Below, piece after piece: positions 17,922 to 26,892 of a DNA stretch of 64,000 nucleotides. Under the pieces are notes generated by a model. That model was not told the DNA's origin and did not search any database. It was given only the letters and a program-made list of their open reading frames with translations. The stretch spans positions 436,519-500,518 of the forward strand of contig NZ_MNAH01000004.1 in the NCBI RefSeq assembly GCF_001976065.1, in the 5' to 3' direction. Both the position numbers and the translations under genes were made by a program. Positions within the stretch are counted from its first letter, which is position 1; each line of letters begins with the position of its first letter. This DNA comes from Pseudomonas putida (lineage in GTDB: Bacteria; Pseudomonadota; Gammaproteobacteria; Pseudomonadales; Pseudomonadaceae).

Positions 17922-19844
17922 TTATGGCGCGGTGGCCTTCAGGCCGGTGAGCAACAAGCGCTGATACAAATCCTCCTTCAGCCCTTCGGGCTTCGTCAGC
18001 TGCATACGCTCAAGATGCTCAGGAAACGATGCAGGCTCCGGCGCATCGAGCGCTGCCTTGCCCAACTCCAGTACCTCACTCAGCTTGAACTTGCTCTTGA
18101 GCCAGTTCAGCGCACGCAACAGATCCCGTTCGATCTCAGTGAAATCACAGCCCAGCGGATACTCCGGAAACAGGCGTGCATGGCGTTCCTGAATCGCCTG
18201 TAGACGTTCAGGTCGGTTATCAGTGAAGCGCGGGTCGAGGCGAAAATCCTTGGGTAACTTACCCACCTTCTGTGCCTGTCCAATCAGCCGCGCCTGGAAG
18301 CGCGAATCACTGATATTCAGCAACGCCTCGATCACTGCCGCATCGGTTTTCCCGCGCAGGTCGGCAATGCCGTACTCGGTGACGACGATGTCGCGCAGAT
18401 GCCGGGGAATGGTGCAATGCCCATACTCCCAGACAATATTGGAACTGACATCACCGCCCGACTCACGCCAGCTCCGCAGCAACAACACCGACCGCGCACC
18501 TTCCAGCGCATGGCCTTGGGCAACGAAGTTGTACTGCCCGCCTACACCGCTGAGCACCCGCCCATCTTCCAGCTGATCCGCCACACCGGCGCCTAGCAGG
18601 GTCATGGTAAACGCCGTGTTGATAAATCGCGCATCGAGCCTCTGCAGGCGTTTGAGCTCTTCCTGCCCATACAGCTCGTTGATGTAGCTGATACGGGTCA
18701 TGTTGAATTCGAGCCGCTTGCTCTGCGGCAACTCGCGCAGGCGTTGATAGAAACTGCGCGGCCCGAGGAAGAACCCGCCGTGCACCGAGATACCGTCGGT
18801 TTGTGCCGCTTCGTCGAGCGTGCCGGCATTGGCCTGCTGCTGGGTCGGCACATCCGGGTACACCTTGCGCCGCACGATCCCGGCGTCGGCCAGCACCAGC
18901 AAGCCATTGACGAACATTTCGCTGCAACCGTATAGGCCCTTGGCGAACGGTTCGATGCCGCCTTCACGCTCGATCAGTTGCGCCCATTGGCTGAGATTCA
19001 TGTCGGCCAGCAATGCCTTGTAAGTGTCGTTGTCGGCCTGGCGCGCCAGCAACGCAGCGGTCAACGCATCGCCCATGGATCCGATGCCGATCTGCAAAGT
19101 GCCGCCATCGCGCACCAGCGTACTGGCGTGCAGGCCGATGAAATGATCCTGGAAACCTACTGGCATGTTCGGCGTGGAGAACAGCGTCGTGCTGTCTTTC
19201 TCGTCAATCAGCAAGTCGAAGGTATCGATACCGACCTCGGCATCGCCGGGCATGTAGGGCAAGTCGTCGTGCACTTGGCCGACCATCAGGATCGTTTCCC
19301 CTGCTGCCCGGCGCCTGGCGATCATCGGCAGCAGGTCGAGGGTAATGTCCGGGTTGCAACTGAGGCTCAAGCGATCGGGATGCTCACCATGGCTGGCAAC
19401 CAATTGCGCGACCAGGTTCAACCCGGCGGCATTGATGTCGCGGGCGGCATGGCTGTAGTTGCTGCTGACGTAATCCTGCTGGGCCGATGCACTGTTGAGC
19501 AAGCTGCCCGGCAACATGAAGAACTGCTGGATGTGAATGTTGGTCGGCAAATCGTCACGCTGCAGACCGGCGAGGAAATCCAGTTCCGGATAATCGCCAA
19601 AGACCCGTTCGACAAAGGGTTCGAGGAAGCGCTTTTGCAATCCGTCGCCCAACGCAGGGCGGCCAAGGCACAGGGCGGTGTAGATCGTCAGTTGCCGCTG
19701 CGGCAACTGCGCGACACGTTGATACAGCGCGTTGACGAAATGGTTGGGTTTGCCCAGGCCCAATGGCAGGCCCATGTGAATATGCGCAGGCAACCGCGCC
19801 AACACGTCATCGACTGCTTGCTCGATTGAACATAGCTGTACCAT
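17922..19844 (-). CDS. Acetyl-CoA hydrolase/transferase family protein
   Basis: 640 residues from the ATG at 19844, chosen for the GGGAGG 5 bp upstream; the open frame runs further but lacks another ribosome-binding site. The protein belongs to the class I CoA-transferase/acetyl-CoA hydrolase family. A likely catalytic glutamate lies in YGCSEMF, and the C-terminal half has the family motifs GVGGQYNFV and VVTEYGIADLRGK. It would transfer or hydrolyse CoA from short acyl-CoAs. It is longer than the ~500-residue succinyl-CoA:acetate transferases, with an extra N-terminal section and C-terminal tail. The substrate is not predictable from sequence. Confidence 0.85.
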   Translation of the reverse strand: MVQLCSIEQAVDDVLARLPAHIHMGLPLGLGKPNHFVNALYQRVAQLPQRQLTIYTALCLGRPALGDGLQKRFLEPFVERVFGDYPELDFLAGLQRDDLPTNIHIQQFFMLPGSLLNSASAQQDYVSSNYSHAARDINAAGLNLVAQLVASHGEHPDRLSLSCNPDITLDLLPMIARRRAAGETILMVGQVHDDLPYMPGDAEVGIDTFDLLIDEKDSTTLFSTPNMPVGFQDHFIGLHASTLVRDGGTLQIGIGSMGDALTAALLARQADNDTYKALLADMNLSQWAQLIEREGGIEPFAKGLYGCSEMFVNGLLVLADAGIVRRKVYPDVPTQQQANAGTLDEAAQTDGISVHGGFFLGPRSFYQRLRELPQSKRLEFNMTRISYINELYGQEELKRLQRLDARFINTAFTMTLLGAGVADQLEDGRVLSGVGGQYNFVAQGHALEGARSVLLLRSWRESGGDVSSNIVWEYGHCTIPRHLRDIVVTEYGIADLRGKTDAAVIEALLNISDSRFQARLIGQAQKVGKLPKDFRLDPRFTDNRPERLQAIQERHARLFPEYPLGCDFTEIERDLLRALNWLKSKFKLSEVLELGKAALDAPEPASFPEHLERMQLTKPEGLKEDLYQRLLLTGLKATAP

Positions 19845-19937
19845 TCGATCCTCCCGTACATTCCATGAAGTGGGGTTGGACCGAGCTTGCCGGGTCTTTA
19901 CTGCATTGAACAGTCTCCGGCGGTAAATCGCAGGCAC

Positions 19938-19965
19938 AAAAAAGCCGCTCGCAAGCGGCTTTTTC
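19938..19965 (-). terminator. Rho-independent terminator of the cytochrome c5 gene
   Basis: AGCCGCT and AGCGGCT arms around CGCA, flanked by A and T runs on both sides, so it can work in either direction. It lies 19 bp past the cytochrome gene stop. Confidence 0.85.
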
Positions 19966-19983
19966 GCGAAAGAGGCGTACCGG

Positions 19984-20409
19984 TTACAGACCGGACATCT
20001 CTTTGATGGCGCCCTTCAGCTCGTCGTCGGAGCAGTCGGCGCAGGTGCCTTTTGGCGGCATCGCGTTGATACCGGTAATGGCTTTGGCCAGGATGCCATC
20101 GAGGCCGCCCTGGTGGTCGGCGCGCTCTTTCCACGCGGCTTTGTCACCGATTTTCGGCGCGCCCAGCAGGCCGGTGCCATGGCAAGCATTGCAATGCTTG
20201 GCAATGACGTCTTTAGGTGCCTTGGCACCGCCACCACCGCCAGCCGCAGCGGCGACTTCCATGCCCTTGCACTCTTTGCCCTGGACACAGACCTGGCCGA
20301 CTGGCTCAAGGCGCTTGGCAATTTCGTCGTTGGTCGCAGCTTGAGCGCTGACAGCCCAGAGGGCCAATACGGTTGCTGGTACGGCCAGCATTTTCATAAT
20401 TAGATTCAC
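19984..20409 (-). CDS. Cytochrome c5 (periplasmic monoheme c-type)
   Basis: 141 residues from a GTG at 20409 preceded by GAGGGTGA; an internal ATG at 20397 lacks a well-spaced ribosome-binding site. A signal peptide ends at SAQA-ATN. The heme site is CNACH, with the distal Met in NAMPPKG. Two further cysteine pairs (VCVQGKEC near the N-terminus and CADC near the end) are typical of cytochrome c5. A glycine stretch (AAAGGGGGA) links the first cysteine pair to the heme domain. It is a small electron carrier probably donating to terminal oxidases. Confidence 0.9.
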   Translation of the reverse strand: MNLIMKMLAVPATVLALWAVSAQAATNDEIAKRLEPVGQVCVQGKECKGMEVAAAAGGGGGAKAPKDVIAKHCNACHGTGLLGAPKIGDKAAWKERADHQGGLDGILAKAITGINAMPPKGTCADCSDDELKGAIKEMSGL

Positions 20410-20579
20410 GCGTTCACCCTCAATGGTGGCTAGTCACGCCTACGGCCACGGTTCGCAGGCGGGCGCAAGTATAGCGGTAAGCCCGCGACACTGAAACAAC
20501 CCCAAAGTCGAAGGGGTCTTGTTGCGCAACGGTCAAACGACTCAAGTGCCTCGGCCATACTGGCAGGGCGCCTCTTTCC

Positions 20580-21128
20580 CTAAAAATTCGCGGGTGTTGC
20601 TGCGCTGATTAGTCGCGCCGGCGCATCGAACGGATTACGGAAACGATGCGGCTTGGTACTTTCAAAGTAGTAGCTATCGCCGGCTTCGAGCACAAATGTT
20701 TCAAGCCCGACCACCAGTTCCAGCCGCCCCTCCACCAAAATGCCGGTTTCCTCGCCCTCATGGGTGAGCATCTCGTCACCGGTGTCGGCGCCAGGCGGGT
20801 AGATTTCATTGAGGAAGGCGATAGCCCGGCTCGGGTGAGCCCGACCGACCAGTTTCATGGTCACTGCACCATCGGAAATATCGATCAGCTCGTTGGCTTT
20901 GTAGACGATCTGAGTCGGTTTTTCCTGCAGGATTTCTTCGGAAAAGAACTCGACCATGGACATGGGAATCCCGCCCAACACTTTCCTCAGCGAACTGATC
21001 GAGGGACTGACGCTGTTCTTCTCGATCATCGAAATCGTGCTGTTGGTGACGCCCGCGCGCTTGGCGAGCTCACGCTGGGAAAGACCTTTGAGCTTGCGGA
21101 TTGATTGCAGTCGTTCACCGACGTCCAA
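20580..21128 (-). CDS. pauR: XRE-cupin regulator, PauR/PuuR-like
   Basis: 182 residues: a helix-turn-helix at 5-60 (LSQRELAKRAGVTNSTISMI) and a C-terminal cupin (~105-180) with HEGEETGILVEGRLEL. This is the layout of PuuR of E. coli and PauR of P. aeruginosa, repressors of gamma-glutamylated polyamine catabolism relieved by putrescine or cadaverine. Its place beside dadX and within reach of a PauB/PuuB-like oxidase and a KauB-like dehydrogenase matches the position of pauR (PA5301) as I recall it. The gene symbol rests on this context. Confidence 0.8.
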   Translation of the reverse strand: MDVGERLQSIRKLKGLSQRELAKRAGVTNSTISMIEKNSVSPSISSLRKVLGGIPMSMVEFFSEEILQEKPTQIVYKANELIDISDGAVTMKLVGRAHPSRAIAFLNEIYPPGADTGDEMLTHEGEETGILVEGRLELVVGLETFVLEAGDSYYFESTKPHRFRNPFDAPARLISAATPANF

Positions 21129-21256
21129 TGCAGGAGCCTCCAGGGATTCAGGTTGTTGGAATATTGAGCGTTATCATGGCGACAGCGTTCAGTATTTACA
21201 ACACTTTGACCTGAATCCCGTTCGGCGAGGCGACTTTCGGCACGGACGGCTTGGCC

Positions 21257-22330
21257 TTAGCTCCCGGAATAGAGCATTGGCACTCGGCGCAGGTTGCAGA
21301 AGATCTGGTAGGGAATCGTGCCAGCCGCGATGGCCACGTCGCTGGCGAGGATATTTTTGCCCCACAACTCGACGGTCGAACCGAGGCCGGCATGCGGCAC
21401 ATCGGTCAGGTCGATGCAGAGCATGTCCATCGATACCCGGCCGATCAACTGGCTGCGTTGCCCGGCGACGAGCACCGGTGTGCCGGTAGGCGCCAACCGA
21501 GGGTAGCCATCGGCGTAACCCATGGCCACCACGCCCACGCGCATCGGCTTCTGGGTGATGAATTTGGCGCCGTAGCCGATAGGCTCGCCGGCAGGCAATT
21601 CACGCACGCTGATCACTTTCGACTCGAGTGTCATCACCGGTTGCAGGCGCGAGGCCACGGCGTTGGGTTCTTCGAAAGGCGTGGCGCCGTAGAGCATGAT
21701 GCCGGGACGCACCCAATCGCTCGGCACCTGCGGCCAACCGAGCACCGCTGGCGAGTTGCGCAGGCTGACCTCGGCTGACAAACCCTGGCGCGCCGCTTCG
21801 AACACGGCGACCTGCTCGGCACTGGCCTGGCTGTGCAGTTCATCGGCGCGGGCAAAGTGGCTCATCAGCACGATCTTCGCCACGTTGCCGCTGGCCAGCA
21901 GGCGTTGATAGCCTGCCTGATAATCCTTCGGGTGCAGGCCGACCCGGTGCATGCCCGAGTCGAGCTTGAGCCAGACCGTGATCGGCTTGCTCAGTGCAGC
22001 TTTCTCGATGGCTTCGAGTTGCCACAGTGAATGCACCACGCACCAGAAATCATGCTCGACGATCAGCGACAGCTCATCGGCCTCAAAAAAGCCTTCCAGC
22101 AGCAACACCGGCGCGCGAATGCCCGCCGCCCGCAACTCCAGGGCCTCTTCGATACAGGCCACGGCAAACCCGTCCGCCTCGGCTTCCAGCGCCTGGGCGC
22201 AACGCACCGCGCCATGGCCATAGGCATCGGCCTTGATCACCGCGAGGGCACGGGCACCCGTGACTTCCCGGGCGATTTGGTAGTTGTGACGCAGGGCTTG
22301 AAGGTCGATCAGGGCACGGGCAGGACGCAT
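21257..22330 (-). CDS. dadX: Alanine racemase, catabolic (DadX-type)
   Basis: 357 residues, a fold III PLP racemase. The PLP lysine lies in AVIKADAYGHG at ~33 and the second catalytic tyrosine in the IGYGAKF region at ~250. It converts L-alanine to D-alanine, which DadA then oxidises. The gene lies in the dadA-dadX order, in the same direction and ~190 bp after dadA, so it is the catabolic rather than the biosynthetic racemase. The intervening gap holds a ridA remnant instead of an intact gene. Confidence 0.93.
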   Translation of the reverse strand: MRPARALIDLQALRHNYQIAREVTGARALAVIKADAYGHGAVRCAQALEAEADGFAVACIEEALELRAAGIRAPVLLLEGFFEADELSLIVEHDFWCVVHSLWQLEAIEKAALSKPITVWLKLDSGMHRVGLHPKDYQAGYQRLLASGNVAKIVLMSHFARADELHSQASAEQVAVFEAARQGLSAEVSLRNSPAVLGWPQVPSDWVRPGIMLYGATPFEEPNAVASRLQPVMTLESKVISVRELPAGEPIGYGAKFITQKPMRVGVVAMGYADGYPRLAPTGTPVLVAGQRSQLIGRVSMDMLCIDLTDVPHAGLGSTVELWGKNILASDVAIAAGTIPYQIFCNLRRVPMLYSGS

Positions 22331-22438
22331 GGCGGCAGACTTCTGGTCGGTCGTTTAAAAAAAACCGGCGCGGCTGACGGCGTGAACCGCCAGTAGCACC
22401 GGAAGAGGGATCTTTCTGGACTACTTACATCAAAGCAG

Positions 22439-22519
22439 TCATGGCGCAGTGGCTCCAACCGCTAGCTCCACCAGGATTTGCGGTTCGCAAAACATTGCCC
22501 TAATCCCGGCGCGGGCACT
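22439..22519 (-). pseudogene. C-terminal remnant of a RidA-family gene between dadA and dadX
   Basis: Reading the minus strand from just after the dadA stop to a TGA at 22439 gives a ~26-residue stretch: SARAGIRAMFCEPQ followed by ILVELAVGATAP. This closely resembles the C-terminus of the RidA/YjgF protein encoded between dadA and dadX in P. aeruginosa (PA5303; remembered as ARA.VEAKLCEPEILVELSVVAA). The N-terminal ~90 codons are missing and the fragment abuts the dadA stop, so an internal deletion most likely removed them. It has no start codon or ribosome-binding site of its own. Confidence 0.62.
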
Positions 22520-23823
22520 CATTGGTGAGCTGGCGCTGGACTGACGTGCTTTGCAGACTCCCGGGTTTTGTTGCCATAACGGGAAATATCGAGGCCTTCG
22601 GCGCTGATCTGCGGTTTTCTCTTGGCCATCAGGTCCGCCAGCAAACGACCTGAGCCACAGGCCATGGTCCAACCGAGGGTGCCGTGGCCGGTGTTCAGGA
22701 ACAGGTTCTTGAACGGGGTAGCGCCGACAATCGGTGTGCCGTCAGGAGTGGTCGGACGCAAGCCGGTCCAGAAGCTGGCCTCGGCCAGATTACCGCCCTG
22801 AGGATAAAGGTCGTTGACGATCATCTCCAGGGTTTCGCGCCGACGCGGGTTCAGCGACAGGTCAAAACCGGCGATTTCCGCCATGCCGCCGACGCGGATA
22901 CGGTTGTCGAAACGGGTGATCGCGACCTTGTAGGTCTCGTCGAGAATGGTCGAGGTCGGGGCCATCGCCGGGTTGGTGATCGGCACGGTCAGGGAGTAAC
23001 CCTTCAATGGATACACCGGCGCCTTGATGCCCAGCGGCTTGAGCAATGTCGGCGAGTAGCTGCCGAGCGCCAGCACGTAGCGGTCGGCGGTTTCCAGCTT
23101 GCCGTCGATCCACACGCCGTTGATGCGATCACCAGCGAAATCGAGGCTCTGAATGTCCTGGCCGAACCGGAATTGCACGCCGAGGTTGGCGGCCATTTCG
23201 GCAAGCTTGGTGGTGAACATCTGGCAATCGCCCGTCTGGTCGTTCGGCAGGCGCAGGGCACCGGCGAGGATGTCGGTGACGCTGGCCAGGGCCGGTTCAA
23301 CGCGGGCAATGCCTTCGCGGTCGAGCAGCTCGAACGGCACGCCGGACTCTTTCAGCACGGCGATGTCTTTCGCGGCGCCGTCAAGTTGGGCCTGGGTGCG
23401 GAACAGTTGCGTGGTACCGAGGCTGCGGCCTTCGTAGGCGATGCCGGTTTCAGCGCGCAATTCATCGAGGCAGTCACGGCTGTACTCGGACAGACGGACC
23501 ATGCGCTCCTTGTTCACCGCGTAACGGCTGGCGGTGCAGTTGCGCAGCATCTGTGCCATCCACAGGTACTGGTCGATGTCGGCGGTGGCCTTGATCGCCA
23601 GCGGGGCATGACGCTGCAGCAGCCACTTGATGGCCTTGAGCGGCACGCCCGGCGCAGCCCACGGCGAGGCATAACCCGGCGAAACCTGCCCGGCGTTGGC
23701 GAAACTGGTCTCCATGGCAGCGGCTGGCTGCCGGTCGACCACCACCACTTCAAACCCGGCACGCGCCAGATAGTAAGCACTGGTGGTACCGATGACGCCG
23801 CTACCCAAGACCATGACGCGCAT
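22519..23823 (-). CDS. dadA: D-amino acid dehydrogenase small subunit
   Basis: 434 residues from the ATG at 23823, chosen because GAGGGAT lies 8 bp upstream and the protein then begins directly with the FAD-binding strand (MRVMVLGSGVIG). It oxidises D-alanine and other D-amino acids to 2-oxo acids, passing electrons to the respiratory chain at the inner membrane. The Rossmann motif GSGVIG and the C-terminal GHGTLGWTMACGSG segment are family hallmarks. It is divergent from lrp, whose product in Pseudomonas (DadR) activates dadA in response to alanine; the ~157-bp gap is the expected binding region. Confidence 0.95.
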   Translation of the reverse strand: MRVMVLGSGVIGTTSAYYLARAGFEVVVVDRQPAAAMETSFANAGQVSPGYASPWAAPGVPLKAIKWLLQRHAPLAIKATADIDQYLWMAQMLRNCTASRYAVNKERMVRLSEYSRDCLDELRAETGIAYEGRSLGTTQLFRTQAQLDGAAKDIAVLKESGVPFELLDREGIARVEPALASVTDILAGALRLPNDQTGDCQMFTTKLAEMAANLGVQFRFGQDIQSLDFAGDRINGVWIDGKLETADRYVLALGSYSPTLLKPLGIKAPVYPLKGYSLTVPITNPAMAPTSTILDETYKVAITRFDNRIRVGGMAEIAGFDLSLNPRRRETLEMIVNDLYPQGGNLAEASFWTGLRPTTPDGTPIVGATPFKNLFLNTGHGTLGWTMACGSGRLLADLMAKRKPQISAEGLDISRYGNKTRESAKHVSPAPAHQ

Positions 23824-23980
23824 TTTCATATCCCTCATCGCGGCTAACCGCTGACGTTTGTTGTTCAGAGCTTCAGATGTGCGCAGTTTAAAAAAGATTT
23901 GCCAGTGCTTTTCACTATATAAGCGCCTATATTTGGCGACAATTCTCGGCAAAAACCCTTTTCACGGAGGCGCATCCCCT
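23824..23980. promoter_or_regulatory. dadA-lrp divergent control region
   Basis: 157 bp between divergent dadA and lrp. It is clearly more AT-rich than its surroundings around 23885-23945 (TTTAAAAAAGATTT, CACTATATAAGCG), as expected for promoters and Lrp/DadR sites. I can point to no exact operator. Confidence 0.5.
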
Positions 23981-24469
23981 ATGCGTACCAACACTCAGAC
24001 CAAACGTGAGCTGGACAAGATCGACCGCAACATCCTGCGGATCCTGCAAGCGGACGGGCGCATATCCTTCACTGAGCTTGGGGAAAAGGTCGGGCTCTCG
24101 ACCACGCCCTGTACCGAGCGGGTGCGACGCCTGGAGCGCGAGGGGATCATCATGGGCTACAACGCCCGGCTCAATCCGCAGCACCTCAAGGGCAGCCTGC
24201 TGGTGTTCGTCGAGATCAGCCTCGATTACAAGTCCGGCGATACGTTTGAGGAATTTCGGCGCGCGGTGCTGAAGCTGCCTCACGTCCTGGAGTGCCACCT
24301 GGTGTCAGGGGATTTCGACTATCTGGTGAAGGCGCGGATATCCGAGATGGCCTCGTATCGCAAACTGCTGGGTGACATCCTGCTCAAGCTGCCGCATGTG
24401 CGCGAATCCAAGAGCTATATCGTGATGGAAGAGGTAAAGGAAAGTTTGTGTTTGCCGATTCCGGATTGA
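23981..24469 (+). CDS. lrp: Lrp/AsnC-family regulator (leucine-responsive; DadR)
   Basis: 162 residues, the length of Lrp. The N-terminal helix-turn-helix (~30-60, LGEKVGLSTTPCTERVRRLE) is followed by the RAM effector-binding domain (~75-155) with LECHLVSGDFDYLVK. ACGGAGG lies 9 bp before the ATG. In Pseudomonas this gene next to dadA activates the dad operon in response to alanine and autoregulates. A perfect inverted repeat follows the stop. Confidence 0.93.
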   Translation: MRTNTQTKRELDKIDRNILRILQADGRISFTELGEKVGLSTTPCTERVRRLEREGIIMGYNARLNPQHLKGSLLVFVEISLDYKSGDTFEEFRRAVLKLPHVLECHLVSGDFDYLVKARISEMASYRKLLGDILLKLPHVRESKSYIVMEEVKESLCLPIPD

Positions 24470-24478
24470 ATCTGCACA

Positions 24479-24510
24479 GATCATTCCCACGCAGGGCGTG
24501 GGAATGATCA
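24479..24510. terminator. Bidirectional hairpin between lrp and the cysteine-cluster gene
   Basis: GATCATTCCCACGC and its exact complement form a 14-bp stem around AGG. It fills the whole gap between two convergent genes, so it probably ends both transcripts. Its core (TTCCCACGC/GCGTGGGAA) resembles another repeat family found in Pseudomonas genomes. Confidence 0.75.
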
Positions 24511-24864
24511 TCACACCAGGACTTGCCGGGTACTGGCCATGTATTCGAACACCTGCTTCTCCACCCGCGGATGAATCAACTCCACAGGCCCTCGCCCATT
24601 AGGGCACGGCAGGGTCTTGGTGGTGCCAAACAGCCGGCAGATCAGCGGCCGCTCGTCATATACCGTGCAACCGTTCGGCCCCAGATGAACGCAGTTGAGT
24701 TCATCCATCGCCGCGTCCTGTTCGGCGCGGCTCTTGCGTGGCAGACGGGACATTTCCTCCGGCGAAGTCGTTACCGGGCCGCAGCAGTCGTGGCAACCGG
24801 GCACACACTCGAACGAGGGAATCTGCTGGCGCAGCGTGCGAATTTTCTGACTGTTGCAACTCAT
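24511..24864 (-). CDS. YkgJ-family cysteine cluster protein
   Basis: 117 residues. Eight or so cysteines are arranged as in the YkgJ/CxxCxxCC zinc- or iron-binding family: PGCHDCC near residue 22, LNCVH, NGCTVYDERPLICRLFG and LPC. It is likely a small cytoplasmic metal-binding protein with unknown role. It converges on lrp and is divergent from the FAD oxidoreductase gene. Confidence 0.85.
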   Translation of the reverse strand: MSCNSQKIRTLRQQIPSFECVPGCHDCCGPVTTSPEEMSRLPRKSRAEQDAAMDELNCVHLGPNGCTVYDERPLICRLFGTTKTLPCPNGRGPVELIHPRVEKQVFEYMASTRQVLV

Positions 24865-25011
24865 CTAAACCACTACCGATCTCGGAACAGAGCCGGATTC
24901 TGACGTAAAAGCCCCGATCCAGACAGCACCGGCCGACCAGTGTTGCCCGCCTTCGAGGTCCCGGCTTATGCTCCGTCAAATTTTCTAGACACACGAATCA
25001 GGATCACGCAC

Positions 25012-26325
25012 ATGAATGGCCGTGCTCAGCAGCCTGTCCCGAATCACCAGCACACCGGCTCTTATTATGCCGCCAGCAGCTTGCCGCAGCCCGACCATCC
25101 GGTGCTGACCGGCGAAGTGGTGGCTGACGTTTGCGTGGTCGGTGGCGGATTCTCAGGGCTGAACACCGCGCTTGAACTGGCGGAGCGAGGCCTGAACGTG
25201 GTGCTGCTTGAAGCCCATAAAATCGGCTGGGGCGCCAGCGGCCGCAATGGCGGACAGTTGATTCGCGGCGTCGGTCATGGCCTGGATCAGTTTGCCAACG
25301 TGATCGGCACCGACGGTGTGCGCCAGATGAAACTCATGGGCCTGGAAGCGGTGGAAATCGTCCGACAAAGGATCGAGCGATTTCGGATTCCCTGCGATCT
25401 GACCTGGGGCTATTGCGACCTTGCCAACAAGCCTCGCGAGCTCGAAGGCTTCGCCGAAGACGCCGAAGAGCTGCGCAGTCTCGGCTACCGCCATGAAACC
25501 CGACTGTTGCAAGCCCATGAAATGCACACTGTGGTGGGCTCCAAACGCTACGTTGGCGGGCTGATCGACATGGGCTCCGGACATCTGCATCCGTTGAACC
25601 TGGCCTTGGGCGAAGCTGCGGCCGCCCAGCAACTGGGGGCGCAGCTGTTTGAACGGTCAGCTGTCACGCGCATCGATTACGGTCCTGAGGTCAAGGTGCA
25701 TACCGCCCAAGGCTCGGTCCGGGCAAAGACCCTGGTACTGGGCTGCAACGCCTACCTCAATGAACTCAATCCCGAACTCAGCGGCAAAGTGCTGCCCGCC
25801 GGCAGCTACATCATCGCTACCGAGCCCTTGAGTGAAGAACAAGCCCATGCCCTGCTGCCGCAGAACATGGCGGTGTGCGATCAACGGGTGGCCCTGGATT
25901 ACTACCGACTCTCGGCGGACCATCGCTTGCTGTTCGGCGGTGCCTGCCATTATTCGGGGCGCGATCCGAAAGACATCGCCGCCTATATGCGCCCGAAAAT
26001 GCTGGAGGTCTTCCCGCAACTGAACAACGTGAGGATCGATTATCAATGGGGCGGGATGATCGGCATCGGCGCCAACCGCCTACCGCAGATCGGCCGGCTC
26101 AAGGAGCAACCGAACGTGTATTACGCCCAGGCTTATTCCGGTCATGGGGTTAACGCCACGCACCTGGCAGGCAAGCTGCTGGCCGAGGCCATCAGCGGTC
26201 AGCACAGCGGTGGCTTCGACCTGTTTGCCAAAGTGCCGCACATCACCTTCCCCGGCGGCAAGCATTTGCGCTCGCCGTTGCTGGCGTTGGGGATGTTGTG
26301 GCATCGGATGAAAGAGTTGGTCTGA
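25012..26325 (+). CDS. puuB: FAD-dependent gamma-glutamylpolyamine oxidase, PauB/PuuB-like
   Basis: 437 residues from the ATG at 25012 (AGGA 8 bp upstream); the longer frame begins in the intergenic region. A DAO-type flavoprotein with the FAD motif VVGGGFSGLNTALELAERG at ~45, WGASGRNGGQL at ~80 and the C-terminal YAQAYSGHGVNATHLAGK. These match gamma-glutamylputrescine oxidase (PuuB) and the P. aeruginosa PauB proteins; PA5309 (pauB4) has this place next to lrp. It would oxidise gamma-glutamylated polyamines to the aldehydes used by the KauB-like dehydrogenase at 36.1 kb. Confidence 0.82.
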   Translation: MNGRAQQPVPNHQHTGSYYAASSLPQPDHPVLTGEVVADVCVVGGGFSGLNTALELAERGLNVVLLEAHKIGWGASGRNGGQLIRGVGHGLDQFANVIGTDGVRQMKLMGLEAVEIVRQRIERFRIPCDLTWGYCDLANKPRELEGFAEDAEELRSLGYRHETRLLQAHEMHTVVGSKRYVGGLIDMGSGHLHPLNLALGEAAAAQQLGAQLFERSAVTRIDYGPEVKVHTAQGSVRAKTLVLGCNAYLNELNPELSGKVLPAGSYIIATEPLSEEQAHALLPQNMAVCDQRVALDYYRLSADHRLLFGGACHYSGRDPKDIAAYMRPKMLEVFPQLNNVRIDYQWGGMIGIGANRLPQIGRLKEQPNVYYAQAYSGHGVNATHLAGKLLAEAISGQHSGGFDLFAKVPHITFPGGKHLRSPLLALGMLWHRMKELV

Positions 26326-26352
26326 ACGATTCGCGGCGTCTGTGCCGACGCT

Positions 26353-26443
26353 TTCGCGAGCAAGCCGCTCTCACATTTGATAGTGATCGAACACAAAATC
26401 CGTGTTCGCCAAGATCCAATGTGGGAGCGGGCTTGCTCGCGAA
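26353..26443. repeat. REP doublet (BIME), TGTGGGAGCGGGCTTGCTCGCGAA class
   Basis: Two inverted copies (26353-26376 and 26419-26443) flank ~42 bp. It lies between the convergent oxidase and DUF1127 genes. The core differs from the TAGGAGCTGGCTTGCCAGCGA class seen near 13.1 and 17.8 kb. Confidence 0.85.
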
Positions 26444-26467
26444 TCGATTTAAAGAACACCACTGGAA

Positions 26468-26713
26468 TCAGATCCGCCAGAACGGCTTCAGCCCCTCCTC
26501 CCGCGCCTGCTCACGCGTCAGCCCGATATCCTTGAGCTGTTCCGGTGTCAGCGCCAGCAACGCCTTGCGAGTGTGCAGTCGCTGCCAGAACAGGTCCCAG
26601 CGGCTCAAGTGGGATGGCGCATTGCGCACAGGCACATGCCGCACACTGTCCCTTTGCCCTGCCGTCAGCTCCTGACTGTGTAACGTCAGCCGCACATCGC
26701 TCAAGCCGTTCAT
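26468..26713 (-). CDS. DUF1127-domain small protein
   Basis: 81 residues with a C-terminal YjiS/DUF1127 motif (LLALTPEQLKDIGLTREQA). AGGAG lies 8 bp before the ATG at 26713. Proteins of this family are short, basic and often bind RNA or respond to phosphate, but no function is evident here. The N-terminal half is not conserved in any family I recognise. It is divergent from the MocR-type gene. Confidence 0.85.
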   Translation of the reverse strand: MNGLSDVRLTLHSQELTAGQRDSVRHVPVRNAPSHLSRWDLFWQRLHTRKALLALTPEQLKDIGLTREQAREEGLKPFWRI

Positions 26714-26892
26714 TTTGAATGCTCCTGTTTACTTGGGTAGCCAGAGCTTTCATGATGCGGGTGCGAGCAAAAGCATTACAGATTCAAAGCACATGTATTA
26801 GAACCATACAGATTTATCGTTTATGCCGCTGAATCGTGATTTTTTGCCTGATCTGTACCGGTCGCCCCCCTCTCCCATGCCGAGACTGCATC

